Positions 29,378-40,866 of a stretch of 64,000 bases of DNA are shown here, piece after piece. The position numbers were made by a program, and so were the translations under genes. Source of the stretch: Entophlyctis helioformis (taxonomy: Eukaryota; Chytridiomycota; Chytridiomycetes; Chytridiales; Chytriomycetaceae); NCBI GenBank assembly GCA_025526915.1, contig JAHLKH010000104.1, positions 1-64,000 on the forward strand, written 5' to 3'. Each line of letters begins with the position of its first letter. The stretch's first letter is position 1. The notes under the pieces are model-generated. The model had not been told where the DNA came from. It saw only the letters and a program-made list of their open reading frames with translations, and did not search any database.

Positions 29378-30210
29378 GGCTTGTATTGTCTTGTCTTGTC
29401 AGTGAGCAGCAGAAAGAGCGGGGGGATCGCCGCCTTCTTGTAGGGCAGCGGCAGCCAGGGAGCAGCGTCACGGCTCTGCTGGTGCGGGCCCACTCTGAAG
29501 GCGATTCCGCCCATTTGTGCACCACGACGACCCCAGCGTCGACCCTTGGACGCATGCCTTGACCCTTGGATGCATGGCGGATGCTGCATGACGCGGGCGA
29601 GACCCGGGCACAACCCTGCAAATGACAGCATTCATGCCGTCTCGATGCCACCTCGGATCCGGCAGTCCGTTGCGCTGTTCACCGACTGCGTTGCCTGCAG
29701 CGGGTGCGCGATGAACCCGTGCCAATGTGGACGCGACCCGTTACCCGCGCGCGACCACGTGGAAACTGCATGAGCGAACAATTGGCCCACGAGCCAAGGG
29801 GTCCAAGGGGGTGCAGCATGGACGATCCAGTTGCGCAATTGTTGCACCGCTGCACTTGCCCACCCCTCGCCAACAAGGCTCAGGCCTCTCAGAAAGGCAC
29901 ACCAAACCTCACCGCCTCTTGATGCCAAGCAAGGCGGCAGATTGCTGCTGCAGAAAGCTGCTTTATGGTCTCAATACTGGTGGAGTCGCTGGCATCGCCC
30001 CAATCGGGTCTCACAGCCAAAGGTGGTGCACAACGGCTAAAGAAATAGAGCGCCCTTTAATGACGATAGTGATAAGTGGTGCATGGGCACAAGAACAGAA
30101 CAGAACAGAACAGAACAGAACAGAACAGAATAGAAGAAGAAGAGGTAGAAGAAGAGGTAGAAGAAGAACAACAGTGAAAAAAGAAAAAGAGACAGACGCC
30201 TAGCATGCAC
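29378..30210. other. Intergenic, upstream of fungalysin
   Basis: This gap holds the fungalysin promoter region and the 3' end of the GPI-type gene. A pentanucleotide repeat (AACAG)n lies at 30093-30130, followed by purine-rich sequence to about 30190. I see no gene or RNA in it. Confidence 0.6.
30093..30130. repeat. (AACAG)n microsatellite
   Basis: Seven to eight perfect pentanucleotide copies, followed by an AGAAGA-rich purine tract, just downstream of the stop of the GPI-type surface protein gene. Confidence 0.9.
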
Positions 30211-31308
30211 TCAGAAGAAGAGCGAGTGCAAGGCGACGGAGATGAGAGTCAGGCCCAGGTGCGTGATGAACGATCCAATGAGACCGTGCTCGGTCGAGCC
30301 GGTCCACGACGCTGCGGTCGGCAGCGAGGGAGATGCAGCCGACGATGCCAAAACAGACGACTTGGGCGGTGTGTATCCGGGCGGGTATCCAGAGAGCGGC
30401 ACATAGACCTGGCCGTTGACGGTAAAGTTGAGAGAGAAGCTCTGGATGACCAGGCGACGCTGGTTTTCGGTCGAGGATGTCGAGCACTCTGCCGCGATGG
30501 CCGTCATGTCGCCCTTGGTGATGCCAACAGGGGCTGGGCAGCTGGGCACGTTGGCGGCGCGGATCGAGTCCGACCCTGCTCTCCATTCCGTGGCGCAGAT
30601 GCACGTCAGGAAGGTGCGTGCGGACGCATCAGCAGCGGCTGTTGTCGAGGTGTTTGAAGCGACCAGCGCATTGAGGCAGACGGTGTACTGGTTGACAAGC
30701 GTCCTGGTTGCCTGCTCGCAGAGCCGTCTTGCGGCATCGCGGGTTGCAGAGGATGGTGGAGGGGCGGCTGGGGGAGCCGGCGGGAGGACAGATGGAGACG
30801 GCGAGGCGCTGGGCGAGACCGAGGGGGACGGAGCTGTTCAAGAGGGGGTCGTGGTCAGCAGCGGGCCGAAAATGAGGCGTATGGTTGGTGCTGTGCAGGC
30901 AAGCCAAGCAGGGCAAGGCAGGCAAGGCCAAGAGGGCAAGGCGGGCGACTGACCAGCAGAGGGGGCGGCAGGCGGGAGAGTGGGGCCAGCCGGGGGCGGC
31001 GGCGGGACAACGGAGGGCCCAGCCGGCGGCACGACAGGCGGCACCACAGGCGGCACCACAGGCGGTACGACAGGCGGCCGGGTTGGTGCAGGTGGAACTG
31101 TCGTGGAGGACAATGGATGGTCAGTATGGCGGCTGGCGGCTGTGGAGGTGGGCGGGCAGCCATAGGGGCAGCCATAGGGCAAGGCAGCCGTAGGGCCAGC
31201 CAGCCATAGAGCCAGCCAGGCAGGACACTCACCCACGGGCGGCTGTGCGCGCACGAGCAGCATCAGCAGGTGCAGCAGCACCACAAGGACAAGCGGTCGT
31301 GCGGCCAT
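30211..31308 (-). CDS. Secreted proline-rich, Cys-containing protein, probably GPI-anchored
   Basis: Model: exons 31308..31233, 31097..30954, 30833..30211, 280 aa; both introns phase 1. The ATG opens a signal peptide (MAARPLVLVVLLHLLMLLVR). Next comes a Pro/Val repeat (VVPPVVPPVVPPVVPP) and then a Ser/Pro stretch. The folded part has spaced cysteines (RRLCEQATRTLVNQYTVC, TFLTCICATEW, VPSCPAP, AIAAECS). The C-terminus has a Ser-rich region and a terminal hydrophobic segment (FITHLGLTLISVALHSLFF) typical of a GPI signal. Likely a cell-surface or wall protein; no catalytic family recognised. It diverges from BK1. Confidence 0.72.
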
Positions 31309-31364
31309 TGGGCGATACGTTGATGTGTTGGGTTAGGATGAACGTGACGCCACACAGACAAACA

Positions 31365-34300
31365 ATGGCCGGCAACCATCCACACGACAATGCGATCAGA
31401 GCATCGGCGGACGTGCCGGCGCACGGCAATGCCGACGGCGAAGACACAGGCACAGACGCAGGCACAGACGCAGACGCAGACTCGGTCCGCATGCCGCATG
31501 CCGTCGAGTCCACCGATGCGCTCCAGCACCCGCCTGCCGCGATCACGTCGGACGGCGGCCCACCAGCAGCAGCAGCAGCAACAGCAGCAACCGCGGGCCC
31601 GTCATTCGCTGCATCCGTCACGCTCGCGGCGTCCGTCACGTCCTTCTCGGCGTCCGTGCGTCGCCCGCTGCAGCGGCCCGCGTCCCGCCTCGAGAACGCT
31701 TTGGCGGCCTCGCCGCTGCCGCTCGCCCGCTCGCCCCAGCCACCGACTCCTCTGATTCAGCTGCAGTCCGCCAACGGCACTGCCCACCACGCCAACCACC
31801 AGCACCACCAGCACCAGCATCCGGTCGCGTCATCTTCGTCGCTGGTGCCACCGCAACAGCCGCTGCGCTCTGTAACGTCGCCGATTCACGGCCGGTGGCC
31901 CCCTCCCGCCCAGCACGCCCCCCAGGGACAACAGCCACACCAGCGCAGCGACGGCAGCGACATTCTAGACGCTATTCCGTTGCAGGCATTCGACACGTCA
32001 GACTCGTACACGTCCGACTCGGTGTCCGTTGCCGAATCCCAGCACTTCCAGCTGTCGCAGTCCAGTTCAAAGGGTGGCGTGTCTCGGTACATTACGTTTG
32101 GCCAACACACGCAGCAGCACACGCATCTGTCCGACATTATCGACGAAGAGTCGGGATTCCCAAACAAGACGCCTGGAAACAGGCTTGGCCTGTCGGCATC
32201 CAACATCAATCTGGCAGCAGATGCAAAGAAGAAATCGCACGACAGCCTCGCCTTCTTGTCGGCCAAAGACACCCAAAGCCTGCTCTCACCACTCGCAGCT
32301 GGCAACGCTCAGGGATCCAGAAACCAAATTGCCTACTTGAGTCCTGGCATTGCTGGCCCAAACTACGCCGATCTCAGCTCAAGCATGTTTGGAATGTCCC
32401 ATCGCTTCAATGCGTCGCAGCCTCTCGCAGACATGCTCGAGCTGTACGGCACGCTTGATCCCGACGCACCCGAGGTCATTGCAGTGCGAGAGGCCATTTC
32501 GGGATCCAACGACAGCATCATAAGGCGTCTCGTGCAGCCCATCATGCGACAGATTCGCGCCAGAGACCCTGTCACCTACGCGCCGTTTCGCGAGGTCTAT
32601 CGCCTGCAGCATATGAAAAAGAGGTACGGTGTAGCTTGTCCGTGTCGTGCGTGCGGCTGGCCACGTTGGTTTGCTGTCACTCAACATCGACTCGTTCAGA
32701 GATGCCGACCAGAGCCGTGGCTTTCTCGTTCACTTTATTCTGGCCACCTTCAATCTGGAGACATACCGCAAAGCCATCATCAGCTTCATCAAGAGCAACA
32801 AGCGTGCTGTCATCTTTGTGAGTTGCGCGCATGGGTCTCCACCAACAATGACTAACATCCGCTGCTGCAGATCATCACAGATCTCCTTGTCGATGTGTTC
32901 TTTTCGTTCCTGTATCTGGCCGAGATCCAGTACGGCGTCAGCACTGGATTTGCAGAGATTGCAGGCATGGAACCATACTGGCTGTACACTGCCCGCCCAC
33001 CCGTCTTTCTGTTCTTTGGCACGGTCTTGTCCACCATGAACCTGATATCGCTGATCCTGCGCCTGTCCTTTGTAAGAGCCATGTGTGATCGCCATGTTTT
33101 TGCACGGCTGCAACGTGTGCACCAAGCTCATCACTGACAGTGCGTCGCACATTCATAAACAAGAGCGACAACCTGCGCGTCACACTCTGGCAGCCTTCGT
33201 CGTTTCTGGACATTTTCATATCTGTCCCGTTCCTCGTGCTAACTCGTGTGCACCATGGCGACAAGTACTGTAAGTCTTGCGCGCGTCCAAGCACGGCGGC
33301 GTGTAGTATTGCCTCAATAACCTCGGCATCCACCATTGACCCACGACAGACATTCCGTACTTTCTGCGTGCCCTTGCTGTCATTCCACGCCTCAAGAACG
33401 TGCTTCGTCTGCGGTCTTCCTGGACTGCCATCAACTTTAGCGAGTACCGCGAGAAGCTGATCATGCTCATCACCACAATGGTCATCATCGTTTACCTGGG
33501 GGTCTGCTCGTTCCAGTACTTTGAGTCCAAGTTCCCCGGCCAGAGCAGCAAGCCTACCGGTGGATCGCTGACCCTGCTGCAGTCGTTTTACTTTCTTGTC
33601 ATCACGTATGTTCTGCCAAAGAGAATCTTGGACAGAGCGTGCACGCCAACGCTGATCCTGGTTGAATCAATGCAGGGTCTCCACAGTCGGATATGGCGAC
33701 ATCACACCGACAACGGTCGCCGGGCAGGCGGTCATCATCATTGTCATCCTGGTGGCCATCGTGCTCATCCCCGGTCTCGTTGGCGATGTGCAAGAGACGC
33801 TCAAGCTCCAGCGTTCCGGAGCCGGTACATACACGCGCGGCTCCCAAAACTACGTGGTCATTTGCGGCACTCTCAACAGTGTTGCGCGTGTCCAAAACAT
33901 TCTGAGCTCCATCTTTGGCCGGGTGCGCTGGATTTCGTCTTCAACCGTGCCAGTCTTGCCAAAACGCTGACACATTCCATCCATATCTGACAGAAAGCAA
34001 CGGAAACAACCAGAATCGTCTTTCTTTCGCGCACAAAGCCCAGCCCGCCAGTCAAGGCGCTGCTGACAAGTGCGCAGTACAGGAACAGGATCGTGTATCT
34101 GCAAGGAACCGGCATGGACGTTGAGGATCTCATGCGGGTCCAGCTCAAGCACGCGTCCGCGGCATTCATCCTGGCAGATCCCTTTGCACCCAACAAGGTC
34201 GAAGAAGACGACCACAACACGCTGCGGTCGTGGGCATTTGACGACTACGCACCGCAAACGCCGCTCTATGTCGACAATCTGCTTCCAGGCACCGAGCTGA

Positions 34301-36236
34301 TCCAGAGCAAAACAACAACAGCATCGCTGTGTCTGGACGACTTTAAGCAGATTTTCCTCGGATACGACTGTCTGTACAGCGGCGTCGGCACGCTCATGAT
34401 CAACCTGCTGCAGCAATCGGCAACAGATGCGTCGACTGACTTTGAGGATCCGTGGCGTGCGCAATATGGTGAGTCGCATCGGGATTGTGCACAGTCCACA
34501 GCTGCTATTGCGCGATGGACTCGGATGAACTGAACTGGCAATATCGTGGCGCGCTGTGGCCATCATGGACAGCGGACGGCGTAGGCTGCCAGGTGTATCA
34601 AACACCAATCAATCCCGTCTTTGCAGGATTCCAGTTCACAGACGTCTCGTTCTATGCATTCAGCGAGTTCCAAGTCATCTTGATTGGCGTCGCGACGCAG
34701 TCCGACAACGATGCTTCTGGCGGACTGTTCCACATTGTGCTCAACCCCGGACCGACCTACACGCTGTCTCCTACTGACCAGTGCATCTGGATTGCGCTTT
34801 CCGAAGACGACGTCAAGGCTGCCAACGAACTGGTATAGATGCGATGTCGACCGGCCCGTCGTGCCAGCGCCAGGTGTACTGACACATGACCCTGTAAACC
34901 ACGACACGATAGACACGAGACCAGTTTGATCGAACCATGATGCGCCACAACTTCCGGCTGGCATCCAACACAGGCACCATTGCACGCAAACCGACATACG
35001 CTGGTGGCGAGGATTTCAAAGAAGAGTCTGATCGGCTTGTGCAAGACTACCCCAGCCGAAGTTACCGTGATGACAAGAGTGAGTGGCATGAGGGAGAATT
35101 GCCGTACGGCGCGTTTGTTTTGCTTGCCAGACCGGAGCACCAACACACACTTTTTCTGAACAGCACCGCTATGCTGGCTTCTGTCGCAGCCGACGCCCAA
35201 GCCCAACATGCTCATCGCAGACGCATCCTTCCTGGATGGCCACATTCTCGTGTGCACGTACTTGCCGAACCTATTCCGCTTTGTGTGCACTCTGCGCTCC
35301 GCCAATCTGGCACTCAAGGAGCTCAAACCAATTGTTGTGCTCTGTCCCAACCAGCTGAGCGACCATGACTACGAGTCTCTGTCACGGTTCCCGCAACTGT
35401 TCTTCATGATTGGCGATCCGCGGGTCAGACGCGATCTGGAGCTGGCATGCATCGAGATGGCCGACAAGGTGGTCATCACGAACATGTCACAGGGATCAAG
35501 GGACGCTGGTGCGGCCGGCAATGACGACTTTTTCGACAACTCTGCCATGTGAGTCGTCTACCAGCGGTCCACGATGCACACCCACCAACTGACACATGCT
35601 GGATGGCGGATGATTGCACTCGGCAGTATGGTTGCGCATCTTATTCACAGCATGTTCCACCACACCAAAGTGCGAAAATACGTGCTGGTTGAGCTCGAGA
35701 AGCGCGCCAACATCAAGTTTCTCCGGCCAACAGCACACAAGAAGCGGCGATCGCGGCGAAACAGGATGCGGTTTGCACGAGGAAGGTCTGCCGATGCCGA
35801 CGAGACGCAGGCCCCGTGGGTCGACAATGTGCAGTTTGCACCCGTGTTTGCTGCCGGCCGCGTCCTCAGCAGCAGCATGATCGAGCCGGTCCTGTTCCAG
35901 ACATACCACAATCCGTTTGTGATTGACATCTTCAATGCGTTCTGCGGCGTGCAGTACCGGCACGACCACAACATCCACGAAGAGCTGCAGATTGCCCGGT
36001 CTGGCCTATGCTACGTCACCGTGCCGCCCGAGTTCCATGGCAAGCCGTTTGGCGATCTGTACCAACACCTTGCACTTGAAGTGGGCGTTGTGCCGATCGG
36101 GCTGCTGCGTGACGAGATCGACCCGGTTGGGCTGGGCAACAAGCTGCCCTATGTGATCACCAACCCCATGTACAGTCTGCTGACGAGGCCGACCGATCTG
36201 ATCTATGTGCTGGCAACAACAGGCCAGGTGGAATGA
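31365..36236 (+). CDS. BK1: BK/Slo-type potassium channel
   Basis: Model exons: 31365..32623, 32700..32817, 32871..33084, 33141..33269, 33350..33605, 33676..33922, 33994..34468, 34627..34832, 34925..35078, 35190..35548, 35627..36236, roughly 1,340 aa. Start is uncertain: ATGs at 31323, 31338 and 31365 are in frame; the last has the best context. A disordered N-terminus of about 400 residues precedes the membrane domain. The pore carries the selectivity filter in VSTVGYGDITPTTVAGQ, followed by S6 (VILVAIVLIPGL). Two RCK domains follow (NYVVICGTLNSVARVQNIL; HILVCTYLPNLFRFVCTLRS). Such channels open with cytosolic ligand or voltage and conduct K+. Two junctions are irregular: exon 3/4 keeps phase only with a GTGATC donor at 33085 instead of the stronger GTAAGA at 33072, and exon 9/10 does not close in phase with its consensus GTGAGT donor. 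Confidence 0.85.
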
Positions 36237-36278
36237 ACGCTGATCCCCGGTTTCCCTCATAACCGATCACTTGGGTTC

Positions 36279-39200
36279 ATGGACGCCGACGCCAGAAGTA
36301 CAACGAGTACCAGCTCCTCGGGCACAACGACCGACGTGCCTGCCGACCTGCGGGACCTGCTCGACCCGTCTGCAGAGACAGAAACAGAGGTTGAGGTCGA
36401 AGCTGAGGTCGAAGCCGAACCTGGTGCTCAAGAGCAAGCAGCCGCTGTAGCGGCTGGCGGCCCGGCTGCAACCTCCCCGTCGTCCTGGCAGTTGGCGGGG
36501 GCCTCTGACCTGCTGCGATTGCCCGCTGGACTGCCGCCGGTTGCGCCAACCCACTCGTCGCTTCGCCAACCCAGCGGCGCTCACAGCAACAGCAAGCAGC
36601 ACAGTCAAGCCATGCCCAGCAGCCTCGGGCACCACCAAAACGATGAGCCTGTCGTCGTGGCGTCGGCATCGCAGACGATCGTGGCACAAGCGTCGGCCAG
36701 CAACGGATCATCCGCCACCGTCATCGCCGTCAGCTCATCGACCGGCCTGGCCTTTGTGCGATCCAACTCGCTGCCACTGGCCGAAACCGGCAACAGCGCC
36801 AGCATATCGTCCCTCGGAGTGCCGCTCACCATGTCCATGACGGCCGAGCCAGCCATCTACCGGCAGTCGTCGTCCGAGGAGTTGGCCGACTCACAGCAGC
36901 AGCAGCAGCAAATCCCGCTCGAGACCTTTCTTTCGCTGCCAGACGTATCGCTGGACCGCGTGTACACATACGACGACGACATCCTACCACATGCGCGTCG
37001 GACTTACGGCCCCATGCCGCCTGGATCATCGGCCGGCTCGATCCACCGCCTGCACCACCGCAACTCGGTGCAGTCCCAGCACATCCACACTGCAAGCAGC
37101 CAGTCGTTTTTCGGAACGGACCGTAGTACCATGGACAACTCGCACGTCAAGCACGCTCGGTCAGAACAGCACCTGCACGCACATACTCATGTGCACCATA
37201 GTACGCATCCACGCATACGTATCCTCGACGCGCTTGATGAGTCGGCGGTCGAAGTGCAGGCTCTGCGCCGGCAGGTGGTCGGATACGGCCGCACACAGAG
37301 CATAATCGACAAGCGGCTCGCAAGTGTGCATGACTTGTCGGCGTTACGCGAGATATACAGGCTGCAACGCCGGAGCGTGCGCGAGGGCTACATAACGGCC
37401 TCGATGCAACGGTTCTGGCAGCGGGTGCTCTGGCTGTTCAACCTGCAGCATCACTGGGCAGTCATGGCGCGGCTTGTCGAAAGCGAGTCGCGACTGGTGT
37501 TACGCGTGCGTTCCATGCTCGTTTCTATGTCGGCCGGCTTTGATGGACCTGCGACTAACAGTCACGTGGAACAGGCTATCTTCTCGATGGTTATCGATCT
37601 CCTAATGTGTATCGTGTACCTTGTGGAGATGCAAGCCAACACCGCGACGAGCGACCCGTTTGCTGGCAAGCAACCGACATGGCTATACATATCGCGGCCG
37701 TTTTGGATCTTTGCGTTCAACTTTACATGCGCCATCCTTCTGCTGTCGCCTCTTATCATTGAAATGATTCTTGTAAGTCTGCCCGATGTCTGTGCAAGTG
37801 CCATTGGTGCTGAATGTGTGCTTGGTTTACTGTTTCCATAGGAGGACAGACGGTTCAAGCTCATGTCGGTATCTATTGTGATCGATCTGATTACATCGGT
37901 GCCATTCTTGGTTCTGGCTCTCATTCCCAACGGAACCGTCATCTGTGAGTTGGCTGCGTGTGCCGCATCAGCACGGCCTTGTAGAGCCTGACCGGCATGA
38001 TCGTGGTGCCAGACGTTCCCTACTTTCTGCGGTCGATTATGATTGTGCCTCGCCTTGAGAGCGCGCTTCACTACGGCGGACAGTACCGCACATTCAACGT
38101 CAGTGCATACAAGGAGAAGCTTGCGATTCTCGCGACCGCCATCACGGTCATCATCTACCTCGGCGTCTGCTCCTTTGAGTTTTTTGAAAACCGCTTCGCT
38201 CTCTCGGTAGCTCAGGGCATCTCGGAAGTGTCTGGCCTCATCCAGCCGATGCACGTTCTCTACTTTGTCATGATTACCATGTCCACGGTCGGCTATGGCG
38301 ACGTCACGCCAAAGACCATACCAGGACAGGTCCTTGTTGTGATCATGATTCTCGTGGCCATCATTGTGCTCCCCGGCCTCATCAATGATGTCACGGAGAA
38401 CTTCCGCCTGCAAAACTCGGGTGGCGGTGCATTCACCAACGATGGCAGGCCGTTTGTCGTCATTTGCGGTGTGTTCAACACGGTCGGCAAGGTCAAGGAC
38501 ATTGCTCAGGCCTTCCTTGGTGCTGTGAGTTCACATTGGCGTGGTGCCCGTGTCCAATGCCAGAGCACTAACACGCACTTGAATGGAGCAGGATTCGGAC
38601 AACAGAACCCGAGTCGTGCTCCTCTCGCGGTTCAAGCCCAATGCAGCCGTGCGCCTGTTCCTCAAGTCGCCGCTGTACCGCCGCCACTTTACCATTCTGC
38701 ACGGATCTGGCCTCGATACAGACGACCTTGAGCGTGTGCAGCTCAGGCACGCGTCTGCTGCATTCATTCTGGCTGATGCGGCTGCACCCGATCCGCAGAT
38801 GGAAGACGAGCACAACACTGTGCGCGCATGGGCGTTTGACGACGAAGCACCACATGTCCAGCTGTACATTGACAATCTGCTGCCTGGCACTAATATCTTA
38901 CAGGAAAAGACAACCACTGCGGGTAAGTGATTTGTGTTGCTGTTGTCGTTGCTTGTTTCTATGGCTAACCGGCTGACCGACCTCGTTGTGCAGGCGTGTG
39001 TCTGCAAGATCTCAGACAGACGTTCCTGGCACTCAGCTGCATGTACCGTGGCATCGGCACATTGATCATCAACCTGCTCCAGAGCACCAACACTTATGCC
39101 GACTACGGCGATCCGTGGCGCATTGCATACGGTGGGGGCTTTCTTCTTGCCTGGTGTTACTTTAACTCGGCGCTAACACTTTCCCGACACCAGCGGATGG

Positions 39201-40745
39201 ACGCAGCAACCAGTTCTGTGACATGCGGCTCCACTCGTTCTTTGTCGGCCTGTCCTTCACAGAGCTGGCCTTGTACCTGTACGAAGAGTTCCAGATGGTG
39301 CTCTTTGGACTGCAGATTTTCGTAGAGGCTCGCGGCGTGCACCATGTGACGCTCAATCCTGGCGCTTCATACCGACTCGGCAGCGATGACCTGCTGCTTC
39401 TCATTGCGCCGTCGCGCCACGATGTGTCTGATCTGGCAAACCTGGTAAGCAGCTGGACTGTCTTACACTGGCTGCCAGAACGAGACCTGCTTACTCATAA
39501 ACACTCGATGGAATCACGGCAGACCAAGGACCAGTTTGACCGCACGTTTGTCAAGGCTCAACTGGCGTCTCGTCTGAACATGTGCCAGCGACCGCAGCCC
39601 AACTCGTCCGAATCGAGCCTGTCGAGCATTAGCGAGTCGCGTTTCGCCATGTACGTCAAGGGATATCCGACCATTGCCGGCAGCCACTCCTCTGTGCCGC
39701 AGTGCTATCTCTTGCGGTATCCAGCCGCCTCCAAGGACATGTTTGTCAAGGATGCATCGCACATGTCGGGCCATATCCTGGTATGCACACTCTCGTTTGA
39801 CGTGGCGCGGTTCGTGTGCACTCTGCGGACAACGTCGTTAATCGCCAAGGATGTCAAGCCTATACTTATCCTCAGTCCCAAGCTTCCGACCAAGAAGGAT
39901 CTGGCCGCACTTGCAGTCTTTCCCGAAGTGTACTATGCACAGGGCGATGCCCGCAACAGGGCCGATCTCGAGACCATTGGCAATGTGCGCGGCGCAGACA
40001 AGGTTGTGGTGCTCAAGATGCGGCGGCAGGTTGATGCGCATGGGTCGGACCAGGAAGACTTTTCCGACAGCTCATCCATGTGAGTTTCGCGACGCGCTGC
40101 CATCCTTGGGCTTTTCTCCGACGACTGACACGCCATGCACTGTCCAGCATGGTGTCGCATCTGGTGTACGACATGTTCCATCGAGAGGGTATCCGCAAAT
40201 TCCTCATTGTTGAGCTCGGCCGTCGAACCAACATCAAGTTCTTGCGGCCGACGGTCAAGCACGATGTTGCCAAGCGAACACTCCAGCGAGGCAACCAGCC
40301 ACGCGCACCGCCAGCCGAAGTTGCTGCTCTCTTGCACGACCCGTACTTTACGCCAGTGTATGCGGGCGGCCGTGTGATTTCGTCCAGCATGGTCGAGCCT
40401 ATTCTGTTCCAGACGTTCCACACGCCTTGCACCATTGACGTGTTCCATGCACTCTGCGGCGAGCGCTTCAAAACTGATCTCGAGCTCGACGAGCTGATGG
40501 ACATTGCGCCAGCCGGACTCTGCCAGATTGCTGTGCCGGCATTGGCAGTCGACCGTCCGTACGCGTTCCTGTTCCAGATCCTAGCCACAGAGTATGGTGT
40601 CATCCCCATTGGCCTGCTGCGCGAATCGATCGACCCGGCATGGGGAAACAAACTGCCCTTTGTCATTACCAATCCTGTGCGCAGCCTGCTCGTCAAGCGC
40701 GACGATCTTGTTTTTGTGATTGCGTCGCCATCCAACCTGGCATAG
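36279..40745 (+). CDS. BK2: BK/Slo-type potassium channel
   Basis: Model: exons 36279..37772, 37842..37944, 38013..38524, 38592..38922, 38994..39131, 39194..39444, 39523..40079, 40148..40745, 1,327 aa; all phases close. It parallels BK1: disordered N-terminus (about 330 residues, poly-Gln at 36895), membrane domain, filter in MSTVGYGDVTPKTIPGQ, S6 (MILVAIIVLPGL), then two RCK domains (RPFVVICGVFNTVGKVKDIA; HILVCTLSFDVARFVCTLRT). The C-terminal region (NKLPFVITNPVRSLLVKRDD) matches BK1 closely. BK2 lacks the BK1 intron at the filter, so intron positions have diverged between the copies. Its ATG is only 42 bp after the BK1 stop. The family is voltage- and ligand-gated K+ channels of the plasma membrane. 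Confidence 0.92.
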
Positions 40746-40866
40746 ACTGCAATGACAACATATATAAAGATTTGTGTTTTTCCTATTTGATCTTTGCTGT
40801 TTATGCACATGTGCACAGCATGGTAGGGAGGGGGTTATGGTGCATGCAAGAAGGAGAGCAGGAGGA

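Noticed and set aside
27785..29443. 552-codon open frame on the plus strand opposite fungalysin
   Set aside because: It mirrors the fungalysin coding strand and reads repetitive Val/Gly/Arg; it is a codon-bias shadow in GC-rich DNA.
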